A DNA stretch of 5,741 nucleotides from Desulfobacteraceae bacterium. Lineage in GTDB: Bacteria; Desulfobacterota; Desulfobacteria; Desulfobacterales; Desulfosalsimonadaceae. The position numbers and the translations under genes are program-made. The stretch covers positions 1 to 5,741 of the forward strand of contig JAABTZ010000230.1 of the NCBI GenBank assembly GCA_011389605.1, read 5' to 3'. The notes under the pieces were generated by a model that saw nothing but the letters and a program-made list of their open reading frames with translations, was not told where the DNA came from and did no database searches. Shown here one piece after another: positions 1-5,732 of this stretch; position 1 is the stretch's first letter, and every line of letters begins with the position of its first letter.

Positions 1-2
1 TT

Positions 3-191
3 GCTCCCATTGATTTTCTAAAGTACGGCTTTATACTTTGGGTGATCTCCCTGGTGGTTGTATGGGTGCTGGCCTTTGGAGTTATGTTTAAATTGGTGGG
101 TTTTCCGCCCGAGGTTCTGGATACAGCCCGACAGGTATTTGAAAGCGGTTCAGTCGATCTTTCCGGGGCTGCAGACGCTGCTGCCCATTAA
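3..191 (+). CDS. C-terminal end of a membrane permease, probably SLC13/DASS type (5' truncated)
   Basis: An open frame enters from the left edge and ends at TAA 189-191, giving the last 62 residues of a protein whose start is outside the window. The visible part begins APIDFLKYGF, continues into one strongly hydrophobic helix (about residues 8-32 of the fragment, rich in V, L, I, W and F), then has a short KLVGFPPEV segment and a polar tail ending in AAAH. A final hydrophobic helix preceded by a 'DFLKYG' stretch resembles the C-terminus of divalent anion:sodium symporters (SLC13/DASS) and related ion permeases, which move dicarboxylates, sulfate or similar anions across the inner membrane. 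With only one helix visible the family call is tentative and no substrate can be named. The frame was preferred over an overlapping 78-codon ORF at 58-294 because its product has proper membrane-protein composition. Confidence 0.6.
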   Translation, partial: APIDFLKYGFILWVISLVVVWVLAFGVMFKLVGFPPEVLDTARQVFESGSVDLSGAADAAAH

Positions 192-213
192 AAAAAGCAA
201 CGGGTTGTATTAT

Positions 214-278
214 CAGCAAAGCCGCAGAGCATGCAAAGCAGCTTGTTTACTCTTTGTATGCTTTGCCGGCTTTTGCTG
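214..278 (+). terminator. Long imperfect stem-loop after the permease gene, possible terminator
   Basis: The arm at 214-238 (CAGCAAAGCC..GCATGCAAAG) is nearly complementary to 252-278 (CTTTGTATGC..GGCTTTTGCTG), around a loop of about 13 nt. The stem has about 20 pairs with a few mismatches or bulges. It starts 23 bp after the permease stop and ends about 40 bp before the next gene. Only a short T stretch (TTT) follows the 3' arm, so it is not a textbook intrinsic terminator. It could instead be an mRNA 3'-end stabiliser or processing hairpin. The fold is seen in the sequence; the role is inferred. Confidence 0.4.
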
Positions 279-319
279 TTTGAAAAACCCTTAAGCAAAA
301 ACCAGCAGAAGGCCGGGCA

Positions 320-751
320 ATGACAGAAAAACGCCCTAAACACAGGCGTCCCATTTGGGTATGGCTGATTTCCGTTTTTTATTTCGGATTCGGCGCATCA
401 GGGATTATGGCCGTTGGCATGGCCCTTGTGCTTTTTTTCAGGGGCTCGGTTCCACCCGAGCAGCTCCCGGTCTTAAATACCATGCTTCAGTCTTCCCTGT
501 GGGGACTTCTGCCTGCAGTAAGCGTGGCCGGGGCCCTGAGCCTTTTTTTCATGAAAAAAATTGCATTTCCAATATTTACCGGCCTGCTGGCAATTCGAAC
601 AGCCCTGCCTGCAATTTTTGCAGCCCACCCGGATTATGGATTTTCTAAAAGCACTGCGGAAATGATAGCCGGATATGCCCTTGGCTACGGTATTCTTCTG
701 GGGGTATGCATCTATGCCTACCATCTTCGCAAAACCGGACAACTGCGATAG
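320..751 (+). CDS. Small four-helix integral membrane protein of unknown function
   Basis: This encodes 143 residues. An AGAAGG ribosome-binding site at 307-312 lies 7 nt before the ATG and supports this start. The N-terminus is strongly basic (MTEKRPKHRRP), which by the positive-inside rule places it in the cytoplasm. Four hydrophobic segments are visible at about residues 12-40, 58-77, 81-100 and 113-134, followed by a short basic tail (HLRKTGQLR). There is no cleavable signal peptide, no charged residue pattern typical of a transporter pore and no recognisable catalytic motif. Similar small 'PIWVWLIS..F' membrane proteins exist, but I cannot assign a named family. It lies between a permease and a signalling phosphatase with gaps of about 128 bp on each side, so it may be its own transcription unit. 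No function is claimed. Confidence 0.8.
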   Translation: MTEKRPKHRRPIWVWLISVFYFGFGASGIMAVGMALVLFFRGSVPPEQLPVLNTMLQSSLWGLLPAVSVAGALSLFFMKKIAFPIFTGLLAIRTALPAIFAAHPDYGFSKSTAEMIAGYALGYGILLGVCIYAYHLRKTGQLR

Positions 752-827
752 CAAAGCCCGGCACAATGTCTACAATGAATTGGGAAAAAGGCCGGCAGAA
801 AAACAGCCTTGCATATTTAAGGCGGTT

Positions 828-856
828 TTGTCATTATGCTCACTGCTTAAAACAAT
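828..856 (+). promoter_or_regulatory. Candidate sigma70-type promoter upstream of the phosphatase gene
   Basis: TTGTCA at 828-833 matches 5 of 6 bases of the -35 consensus. It is followed after exactly 17 nt by AACAAT at 851-856, which matches 4 of 6 bases of the -10 consensus. Transcription would start about 15 bp before the phosphatase ATG at 879, leaving a very short leader. The surrounding stretch (812-870) is AT-rich, as promoters often are. This is pattern matching only, and chance matches of this quality are common. Confidence 0.3.
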
Positions 857-878
857 ATTTTTTTAATATCCAGACCCT

Positions 879-1637
879 ATGCAGTGTCAAATTTTTTCAG
901 CCATGATGATCGGGCCCCGCTACCGTCAGGAAGACTGTCTGGTGGACGGCAAAGGATTGTTCCAGGCCGATCTTCTGAGCCGCAGGAACAGTTTTTCCGC
1001 CGATACCGTGCTTTTGGCTGTATGCGACGGAATGGGAGGCCATAAGGGTGGTGAAAAAGCAAGCCGGTTTGCATGCCAGCAGCTTGAAAGACACAAGTGG
1101 CCCCTGCAAATCAACCGGCAGGCGGTTGCTGATGCCCTTTTTTCAATTCAGGCCCTTGCCGAACAAAAACTGCCAGCCCATTGCGGAACCACTGTTGCCG
1201 GGCTGCTTTCCAAGGGACCCAGAACAATCGTTTTCAATGCCGGAGACAGCCGGGTATACCGGATACATGAAAATTTTATCGAATATGTCTCCCATGATCA
1301 TTCGGTGGTTCAGGATCTGGTTGACCAATGCATGGTCAATGCTGAAAAAGCCTCCAAACATCCGTTCAAGCACTTAATCGAATTCGGGATCGGCCCGGTT
1401 TTCAATCATGTCTGGCCCGCGCGCGACATTTTTATGGCAGAACAAACAATAGAGGGCAATGCTGCCTTCCTTATTTGCTCCGACGGACTCACTGATATTT
1501 TCCAGGACAGCGAGCTTCATCAATTGCTCTGGCCCTCGCCTGTAGAAAACGGGGCCAGGCTGGCCAATGCGGCCAGAAAAAAGGGATTGACGGATAACAC
1601 CAGTTTCATTATTGCCCAAATCAACACTTCGCATTGA
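879..1637 (+). CDS. PP2C-family (PPM) serine/threonine protein phosphatase
   Basis: This 252-residue protein is one soluble PP2C domain, which removes phosphate from Ser/Thr using a two-metal (Mn/Mg) centre. The family motifs occur in order: RYRQED (14-19), CDGMGGH (49-55), CGTT (102-105), NAGDSRVYR (120-128), DHS (140-142), CSDGLTD (200-206) and DNTS (239-242). The metal-binding Asp residues at 19, 50, 202 and 239 are all present, so it should be active. There is no signal peptide, membrane helix or extra domain, and the length is normal for a stand-alone bacterial PP2C. An in-frame stop (TAA 864-866) lies just upstream, so ATG 879 is the first possible ATG. No clear Shine-Dalgarno precedes it, and ATG 903 or 906 are alternatives that would still leave RYRQED intact. 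The neighbouring kinase gene, 77 bp downstream on the same strand, is the obvious functional partner: the phosphatase probably reverses phosphorylation by that kinase or of its targets. Confidence 0.93.
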   Translation: MQCQIFSAMMIGPRYRQEDCLVDGKGLFQADLLSRRNSFSADTVLLAVCDGMGGHKGGEKASRFACQQLERHKWPLQINRQAVADALFSIQALAEQKLPAHCGTTVAGLLSKGPRTIVFNAGDSRVYRIHENFIEYVSHDHSVVQDLVDQCMVNAEKASKHPFKHLIEFGIGPVFNHVWPARDIFMAEQTIEGNAAFLICSDGLTDIFQDSELHQLLWPSPVENGARLANAARKKGLTDNTSFIIAQINTSH

Positions 1638-1663
1638 CTCAACAGTACCTAATCAGCCAGATA

Positions 1664-1691
1664 TTGGACTTTTACGAAGCTGTCATATTTT
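1664..1691 (+). promoter_or_regulatory. Weak candidate promoter between phosphatase and kinase genes
   Basis: TTGGAC (1664-1669, 5 of 6 matches to the -35 consensus) and TATTTT (1686-1691, 4 of 6 matches to the -10 consensus) are separated by 16 nt within the 77 bp gap. If real, the kinase gene could be transcribed separately from the phosphatase gene. The gap contains no terminator-like hairpin, so read-through from the phosphatase gene is equally possible. Confidence 0.2.
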
Positions 1692-1714
1692 AACCGTTAT
1701 GGAGCCAGCCGCCC

Positions 1715-3526
1715 ATGAAGGACATCATCAAAAAATGCCTCCCCACCTACAAGGTGGTCAGGAAAATAGGGGCCGGCGTTTACGGTGAAGTCTATCACGT
1801 AAAGGACAACCTTAAAGAACGTGCTGTTAAGGTTGTACCCATAATGGTTGAAAGATCACTTTCCTACCGCACTCCCGGAGACCTTGACTCCAAAATCTCC
1901 CATGATTTTTATGCCATCCAGGAATATTACGACAAAATAAAAGGCGATGGTGTAATTGAAATCTATGATTTTCACCTGGTTGACAAACAGGTTTCCAAAC
2001 AGGAGGCCCGGGCATACCTGGTAATTTTAATGGAGTTTTGTCCATATAACCTGCTTAACCGGGTGCTGGATCATTTTCCCCTGCCACCGGCTGCTGCGGA
2101 AATGCTTATGCTTGAACTGGCTGAAGTCTTAAACCGCCTTTCAGACAGGGCCAAAGACGCCTTTATTGTCAAGGATCTGAAACCTTCCAATCTTCTGATA
2201 AACCAAAACGGCCGCTTGGTAATAGGTGATCTGGGCGGACTGGAGCGCATAAGCAGCACTTCAACCACCTCCAAGGCCCAGTTCACCCCAAACTGGTCAG
2301 CACCGGAACTAATCACCCACAGCAGCCCGGCCAGCATTTACAGTCTGATTTTTTCCTATGGATTTGTAAGTTATTTCTTATGGTCAGGCGCCCTTCCATA
2401 TGAACAGGAAAATTACAGTGAAAGACTGCGCAGGATCAAAGAACATGACCTTGAATTTAAACGTCCGGACATCCCTTTCGGCATTCAGATCCTTATAAGC
2501 CAGTGCCTTAATTTCCGTCCAAAAGACCGCCCCCGGGATTTTGATCTGATTTTGGGCTATCTCAAGGGCCGCATATCAACCATTGCAACAGCCGGGAGCA
2601 ATGCAGATACCTCAGCCCTGCCCGAACAAACCGATTCATCAGGGAAAAGCGCGGCTCCGGAAAAGCAGCCTAAAAAAAACCATGATGCCGGCAGCCGAAA
2701 ATCCCATGGTAATGCATCGGATTCAACATCCGAAAAATCCCGGGCCAAGCGCGTGGATTACGGCCATCACCATGCCGGTGACAATTGGGTGGAGCCAAGC
2801 ATCGGCATGGTATTTGTCTGGGTTCCCACGGGTGTTTTCCAAATGGGCTGCGGAACATGGGATGCCGAAGGCAACCGGGACGAAATGCCCGTACACGAGG
2901 TATTTATAGACGGCTTCTGGCTTGCAAAATATCCGGTAACCCAGGAGCAATGGAAAAAGGTCGTGTCCAATACCCTCTGGCAGAAAGTAAGGGGCAAAAA
3001 CCCGTCGTGGTTCAAGCGGGAGGGGCTTTACCCTGTGGAACAGGTTTCCTGGTATGATGCCAAAGATTTTACCCAGAAACTGATTGCCGTAAACAAAAGT
3101 CGATACCATTTCCGCCTGCCAACAGAGGCAGAGTGGGAATATGCCTGCCGTAGCGGGGGGCTGCCGGAAAAATACCCGGGGGGCAAACCTCTGGAAAATA
3201 TCGCCTGGTACTCGGCAAACAGCGGCATGAGCACGCATCCTGTTGGGAGCCTGGAGCCAAACGGCCTGGATCTTTGCGACATGGCAGGAAATGTATACGA
3301 ATGGTGCGCAGATCCCTATCATGAAGATGCCTATGGGCACCATGAATACAAAAACCCGATATATTCGGGAGAAAGCCCCAGGCGGGTGATAAGAGGCGGC
3401 AGCTGGTGCAATTTTCCAAGCGAGCTGCGGTGTACCTACCGGGCTAGTGTTAATGCCGATTTCAAAGGCAACTACCTCGGGTTCCGGGTGGTTATGACAC
3501 CCGTAAGCAGAAAAAGGCGTCCCTGA
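1715..3526 (+). CDS. Serine/threonine protein kinase fused to a C-terminal FGE-sulfatase (SUMF1-like) domain
   Basis: This encodes 603 residues; GGAG at 1701-1704, 10 nt before the ATG, supports the start. Residues ~12-285 are an Hanks-type kinase: Gly-rich loop IGAGVYGEV (18-26), ATP-binding Lys39 in AVKVV, probable helix-C Glu70, catalytic loop VKDLKPSN (152-159; Asp154, Lys156, Asn159), metal-binding Asp172 in GDLGG, APE at 196-198, and a late conserved Arg (272). Departures from consensus are HRD to VKD, DFG to DLG, and Ser207 where the helix-F Asp is expected. Catalytic Lys and Asp residues remain, so activity is plausible. Residues ~287-355 form a hydrophilic Ser/Lys/His-rich linker without a membrane helix. 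Residues ~364-597 are an FGE-sulfatase domain with the hallmarks RLPTEAEWEYACR (467-479), GNVYEWC (525-531), RVIRGGSW (557-564) and GFRVV (589-593). True FGE converts sulfatase Cys to formylglycine, but the expected Cys pair is not in place here, so a binding or sensing role is more likely. Kinase-FGE fusions are known in bacteria; the upstream PP2C is the likely counter-enzyme. Confidence 0.93.
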   Translation: MKDIIKKCLPTYKVVRKIGAGVYGEVYHVKDNLKERAVKVVPIMVERSLSYRTPGDLDSKISHDFYAIQEYYDKIKGDGVIEIYDFHLVDKQVSKQEARAYLVILMEFCPYNLLNRVLDHFPLPPAAAEMLMLELAEVLNRLSDRAKDAFIVKDLKPSNLLINQNGRLVIGDLGGLERISSTSTTSKAQFTPNWSAPELITHSSPASIYSLIFSYGFVSYFLWSGALPYEQENYSERLRRIKEHDLEFKRPDIPFGIQILISQCLNFRPKDRPRDFDLILGYLKGRISTIATAGSNADTSALPEQTDSSGKSAAPEKQPKKNHDAGSRKSHGNASDSTSEKSRAKRVDYGHHHAGDNWVEPSIGMVFVWVPTGVFQMGCGTWDAEGNRDEMPVHEVFIDGFWLAKYPVTQEQWKKVVSNTLWQKVRGKNPSWFKREGLYPVEQVSWYDAKDFTQKLIAVNKSRYHFRLPTEAEWEYACRSGGLPEKYPGGKPLENIAWYSANSGMSTHPVGSLEPNGLDLCDMAGNVYEWCADPYHEDAYGHHEYKNPIYSGESPRRVIRGGSWCNFPSELRCTYRASVNADFKGNYLGFRVVMTPVSRKRRP

Positions 3527-3639
3527 AAATCACATTCTTTAATCTCCTGCCTTTCTGGCAAGCAAAAGCACGCTATTATAAATCATATAATATTTATTAT
3601 AAAAATACAATCTTATATGGTTTAATTGCCATAACTTCC

Positions 3640-3656
3640 AGGGAGATCCCTTTTTT
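3640..3656 (+). terminator. Weak terminator-like hairpin with T-run, downstream of the kinase gene
   Basis: AGGG (3640-3643) can pair with CCCT (3648-3651) around an AGAT loop, running straight into six T residues (3651-3656). The orientation suits termination of kinase-gene transcription, but the stem is only 4 bp and the site is 114 bp past the stop codon. The T-run is the stronger half of the evidence. Confidence 0.3.
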
Positions 3657-3685
3657 GTACTCTAATGAAATTGCACTTCCTTGCC

Positions 3686-3780
3686 CTGACGGCGGCGTGG
3701 GAAAGCGGGTTTCCGAGCGAAAATTAAGCATCCGGAAGGCTTCTGGAGCGAGGAAACTCCTTTTCCGCGCCGGGGGTCAG
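3686..3780. repeat. Strongly self-complementary ~95-nt element (structured RNA or palindromic intergenic element)
   Basis: Several nested stems fold onto one axis. CTGAC (3686-3690) pairs with GTCAG (3776-3780). Positions 3694-3704 pair with 3761-3771 as 11 contiguous pairs, two of them G-U. GTTTCC (3709-3714) pairs with GGAAAC (3752-3757). The centre carries a hairpin, CCGGAA (3732-3737) with TTCTGG (3741-3746) around a GGC loop. There is no T-run directly after either end, so it is not a simple terminator. It is GC-rich beside an AT-rich stretch, which suggests a discrete inserted or conserved unit. It could be a small RNA, a mobile palindromic repeat of the REP/MITE kind, or an mRNA 3' structure. 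The pairing is read from the sequence; the identity is unknown, and only one copy lies in this window. Confidence 0.5.
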
Positions 3781-3807
3781 CCAAGGCGCTTATGGATCTG
3801 CTTTCTT

Positions 3808-3831
3808 AAAAAAATACCGCGTCGGCGGGAT
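3808..3831 (-). terminator. Rho-independent terminator of the transporter/cyclase-like operon
   Basis: Read on the minus strand, CCGC pairs with GCGG around a CGAC loop (plus 3817-3828). Two more A-U pairs extend it beyond one mismatch, and a run of seven T follows (plus-strand A 3808-3814). It begins about 10 bp after the stop codon of the minus-strand gene ending at 3842, where an operon terminator is expected. The stem is short but GC-rich and the U-tract is uninterrupted. Confidence 0.6.
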
Positions 3832-3841
3832 AACCAGCTTT

Positions 3842-4510
3842 TTACGAATCCATGCAATTGTGTGCCTTCTCGAAAACAACAATTGCATGGTCTATGGCCT
3901 GCCACCGGGCTTTTTTAAGATGTCTGGAAACGGCCTGACAGGTAACGGAAACAGGCCAGCTTTCAGCGATCTGTTTTTGTTTTAATCCTTCCATGCAACC
4001 GGCAACCGCGCGGGCCTGGAGCGGACGCCATGCTTCCATCAAAGCGCCTGTGGAAAAAACAAGCGCGTCTATTAACTGTTCAAAGACAGCATCGGCAAAA
4101 GCATAGCGAAGGGTCCCTGAACGGGGAGAAGTCATTTTTTCCAGCATTTTCCCGGAACAACGAAAAGCAGGACCGTCTCCCGCGCTCACATTTTCTTCAG
4201 GCACGTAATCCACATCTCCAATCCCTATAGCCATGCGCGTATCAAGACTGCCATCCCGGCCGAAGGCCCTTATATAGGCACGGATAAACACAGCCGCACG
4301 CAGGGCGCATGCAGGATCAGTCAACAGGACCTGCCAGGAGTCCCCCCTGAACACAGAGACAGGATAAGGCATGGCTCCGGGCAGAATTCTGCGGAAAGCA
4401 TCTCCGGCTTCGGCCATAAGACCTGGCATGGATTGCCGCACATGACGGTCCAGGCGGGAAAACCCTGTAAAGTCGCCTGTAATAACTGCATATCCCGGAC
4501 TTTTTTCCAT
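3842..4510 (-). CDS. SatD-like protein: nucleotide-cyclase-fold domain plus C-terminal helix-turn-helix
   Basis: The chosen start is ATG at 4510-4508, giving 222 residues. It lies 13 bp after the MFS stop, with AGGA at 4522-4525 as ribosome-binding site. The frame stays open 44 codons further upstream, but that extension lies over the MFS 3' end and has no conserved look. The N-terminal domain (~5-130) contains YAVITGDFTGFSRL (7-20), FRGDSWQVLL (54-63), MAIGIGDVD (93-101) and AGDGPAFR (110-117). This order recalls class III nucleotide cyclases (D-x-x-G-F/S, then GD, then R-I-G-I-G) and the SatD family. Asp13 and Asp57 are the candidate metal ligands. The C-terminal ~47 residues hold a helix-turn-helix of sigma-region-4/LuxR-like character (LKQKQIAESW..QAVSRHLKKARW), suggesting DNA binding. 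No membrane segment is visible. It is probably a cytoplasmic regulator made on one mRNA with the upstream transporter. Cyclase activity is unproven, and SatD proteins have no firm biochemical role that I can cite. Confidence 0.75.
   Translation of the reverse strand: MEKSPGYAVITGDFTGFSRLDRHVRQSMPGLMAEAGDAFRRILPGAMPYPVSVFRGDSWQVLLTDPACALRAAVFIRAYIRAFGRDGSLDTRMAIGIGDVDYVPEENVSAGDGPAFRCSGKMLEKMTSPRSGTLRYAFADAVFEQLIDALVFSTGALMEAWRPLQARAVAGCMEGLKQKQIAESWPVSVTCQAVSRHLKKARWQAIDHAIVVFEKAHNCMDS
3850..3890. repeat. Perfect 12-bp inverted repeat at the 3' end of the SatD-like gene
   Basis: CCATGCAATTGT (3850-3861) and ACAATTGCATGG (3879-3890) are exact reverse complements separated by 17 bp. The repeat lies inside the last ~16 codons of the minus-strand gene, about 20 bp before its terminator. 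It could form an mRNA hairpin or be a dyad-symmetric protein-binding site. It is visible directly; any function is inferred. Confidence 0.6.
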
Positions 4511-4518
4511 CGGTTTGC

Positions 4519-4526
4519 TTATCCTA
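4519..4526 (-). promoter_or_regulatory. Ribosome-binding site overlapping the MFS stop codon, fixing the SatD-like start
   Basis: On the minus strand the MFS stop TAG (4526-4524) is part of TAGGA, whose AGGA can pair with 16S rRNA. It is 11 nt before ATG 4510. The overlap of stop codon and ribosome-binding site suggests translational coupling, with ribosomes finishing the transporter restarting on the regulator. The spacing is slightly long. Confidence 0.4.
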
Positions 4527-5732
4527 AACTGAGCGATTTGTGCCTGTTTCGCTGCCGCGTGTGGACTGAGCAGGCTTTCCGGTGCCTGCAAAAAACTGAA
4601 CCGTTCCGGCGGCCATGACAAAAATACCCAGAAAAAAGGCATATTTAAGCTCGAAAAAATCCATGATCAATCCGGCAAAAACCGATCCCATCAACATCCC
4701 CAGGCTGTGGGCAACGGTAATCAAAGACATAACCGATCCCATGGCTTCGGTCTTCTGGCCCTGAATCACAGCAAGGGCCATTATCGCCGGCATGGAAAGC
4801 CCTCCACCGATGCCGAAAACCACGTTTGCGGCAAACAGCCCTGCAAAGCCCCCTGCCCGGCCCATTAAATACATGGCCGCAATCACGGCTGCTCCTCCGG
4901 CCAGAACCATGGCCCTTTTATCCCATCGATCTGCCAGCATGCCCATAGGAATATGAATCAGTCCACTCACAGACACAGCCAGCATAACCAGAAGCCCTAC
5001 GGCTGAACTTGACAGCCCGAAGGCATCATTGGCATAAACAGGCAGAAATCCCCATATGATCCCGATGCAGGTGGTGTAGACCATGCGAAAGGAAAAAAGA
5101 CTCACTATCATTTTGTCGCGCAGCAGAAGGCCCAATTTAGCAGGGGCCCGGCCAATGGAATAAATTTTTTCCGAGCCAAGCGGCGGCAGCAGGGCAAAGG
5201 CCAGACCAAAGGCCGTAAAGGCAAGAAATCCCATGCAGGCAAAAGCCATGTTCAGCCCGAAGGTGTCGCGTATCACCCCGCCCATAAGAGGACCGATGCT
5301 CAACCCGATAAACACGGACATGTTAAATCCGCCCATGGTTATTCCTTCTTTTCCCTTGGGAGTGATATCCCCGACATAAGCCTGGGCCACAGGCATGATC
5401 ATGGCCGAGGCAACCCCCTGGATAAGACGGATGAGAATCAGGCTGTGGATCTGGTGGGCAAAAATAAAGCCGATGGAAATAACGAAATAGGAAAAAAGTC
5501 CTATAACCAGAAACGGTTTTCTGCCGTGTGCATCAGAAAGCCGGCCAAACAAGGGCAGAAAAAGGGTGCGAGACAGGGAGAATCCCCCGAAAATTGCTGC
5601 TATTGAAATTCCGCTGGCACCAAGTTCATGGGCATAAACCGGTAGCAGGGGCACCACAATCCCCACACCCGTGACAGTTACAAAAATTGCAAAAAAAAGG
5701 GCGACAAAAATTTTTACTGGAAATGGTTCCAT
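4524..5732 (-). CDS. Major facilitator superfamily transporter (DHA1-like, 12 transmembrane helices)
   Basis: This encodes 402 residues from ATG 5732-5730, with AGG at 5738-5740 as a partial ribosome-binding site. GTG 5738 (404 residues) is an alternative, and the frame is still open at the window edge. The N-terminus leads directly into helix 1 (VKIFVALFFAIFVTVTGVGI), as normal for MFS proteins, which favours this start. Hydrophobic segments repeat along the whole length in a 6+6 pattern. Motif A, GRLSDAHGRK (63-72), sits in the loop between helices 2 and 3, with a weaker equivalent, ADRWDKR, in the second half. The LIRLIQGVASAMIMPVAQAYVGD region fits helices 4-5 of drug:proton antiporters. 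Such proteins use the proton gradient to export drugs or move small solutes across the inner membrane; the substrate cannot be read from sequence. The polar tail ends GTNRSV. The SatD-like gene follows after 13 bp, so the two are probably co-transcribed from a promoter beyond the right edge. Confidence 0.92.
   Translation of the reverse strand: MEPFPVKIFVALFFAIFVTVTGVGIVVPLLPVYAHELGASGISIAAIFGGFSLSRTLFLPLFGRLSDAHGRKPFLVIGLFSYFVISIGFIFAHQIHSLILIRLIQGVASAMIMPVAQAYVGDITPKGKEGITMGGFNMSVFIGLSIGPLMGGVIRDTFGLNMAFACMGFLAFTAFGLAFALLPPLGSEKIYSIGRAPAKLGLLLRDKMIVSLFSFRMVYTTCIGIIWGFLPVYANDAFGLSSSAVGLLVMLAVSVSGLIHIPMGMLADRWDKRAMVLAGGAAVIAAMYLMGRAGGFAGLFAANVVFGIGGGLSMPAIMALAVIQGQKTEAMGSVMSLITVAHSLGMLMGSVFAGLIMDFFELKYAFFLGIFVMAAGTVQFFAGTGKPAQSTRGSETGTNRSV

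Larger units (their letters stand above)
3527..3841. other. Convergent intergenic region without a convincing gene
   Basis: This 315 bp region separates the plus-strand kinase gene from the minus-strand cyclase-like gene. The first ~45 bp show only a 4-bp hairpin (TGCC/GGCA around 3548-3560). Positions 3571-3630 are markedly AT-rich, with TATAAT at 3586-3591 but no good -35 partner at the right spacing. From 3640 come a weak hairpin plus T-run, then a GC-rich self-complementary element (3686-3780), then a minus-strand terminator (3808-3831). The reading frames across it lack ribosome-binding sites and protein-like composition. Confidence 0.7.

Noticed and set aside
41..53. The 11-nt string CCAGGGAGATC at 3638-3648 occurs in reverse complement near 42-53.
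   Set aside because: It is too short, and one copy lies within permease coding sequence. A chance match is the simplest explanation.
2723..3343. Minus-strand ORF of 206 codons opposite the kinase-FGE gene.
   Set aside because: It is a shadow frame of the well-supported FGE domain, with no ribosome-binding site and no recognisable domain.
3380..3526. The FGE-like C-terminus, ending in a GGSW..GFRVV region next to the stop codon, resembles targets of diversity-generating retroelements.
   Set aside because: No reverse transcriptase, accessory gene or near-copy template repeat of this segment is visible on either strand in the window. The residues also fit ordinary FGE-family conservation. A template repeat outside the window cannot be excluded.
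879..3526. Assignment of the phosphatase/kinase pair to a type VI secretion system (PppA/PpkA).
   Set aside because: No Tss/Tag or FHA genes are in the window, and the kinase carries an FGE-like domain rather than the PpkA-type C-terminus.
3665..3727. Short ORF of 20 codons (begins MKLHFLAL) entering the structured element.
   Set aside because: No Shine-Dalgarno is present upstream and the reading is explained by the self-complementary element. It would deserve revisiting only if the peptide proved to recur elsewhere.
3655..3918. Plus-strand ORF of 87 codons through the intergenic region.
   Set aside because: It starts at TTG without a ribosome-binding site, runs through the palindromic element and the minus-strand terminator, overlaps the end of the SatD-like gene, and has no protein-like pattern.
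4511..4642. N-terminal extension of 44 codons to the SatD-like protein.
   Set aside because: It overlaps the conserved 3' part of the MFS gene in another frame. ATG 4510 has its own ribosome-binding site and begins directly before the conserved domain.
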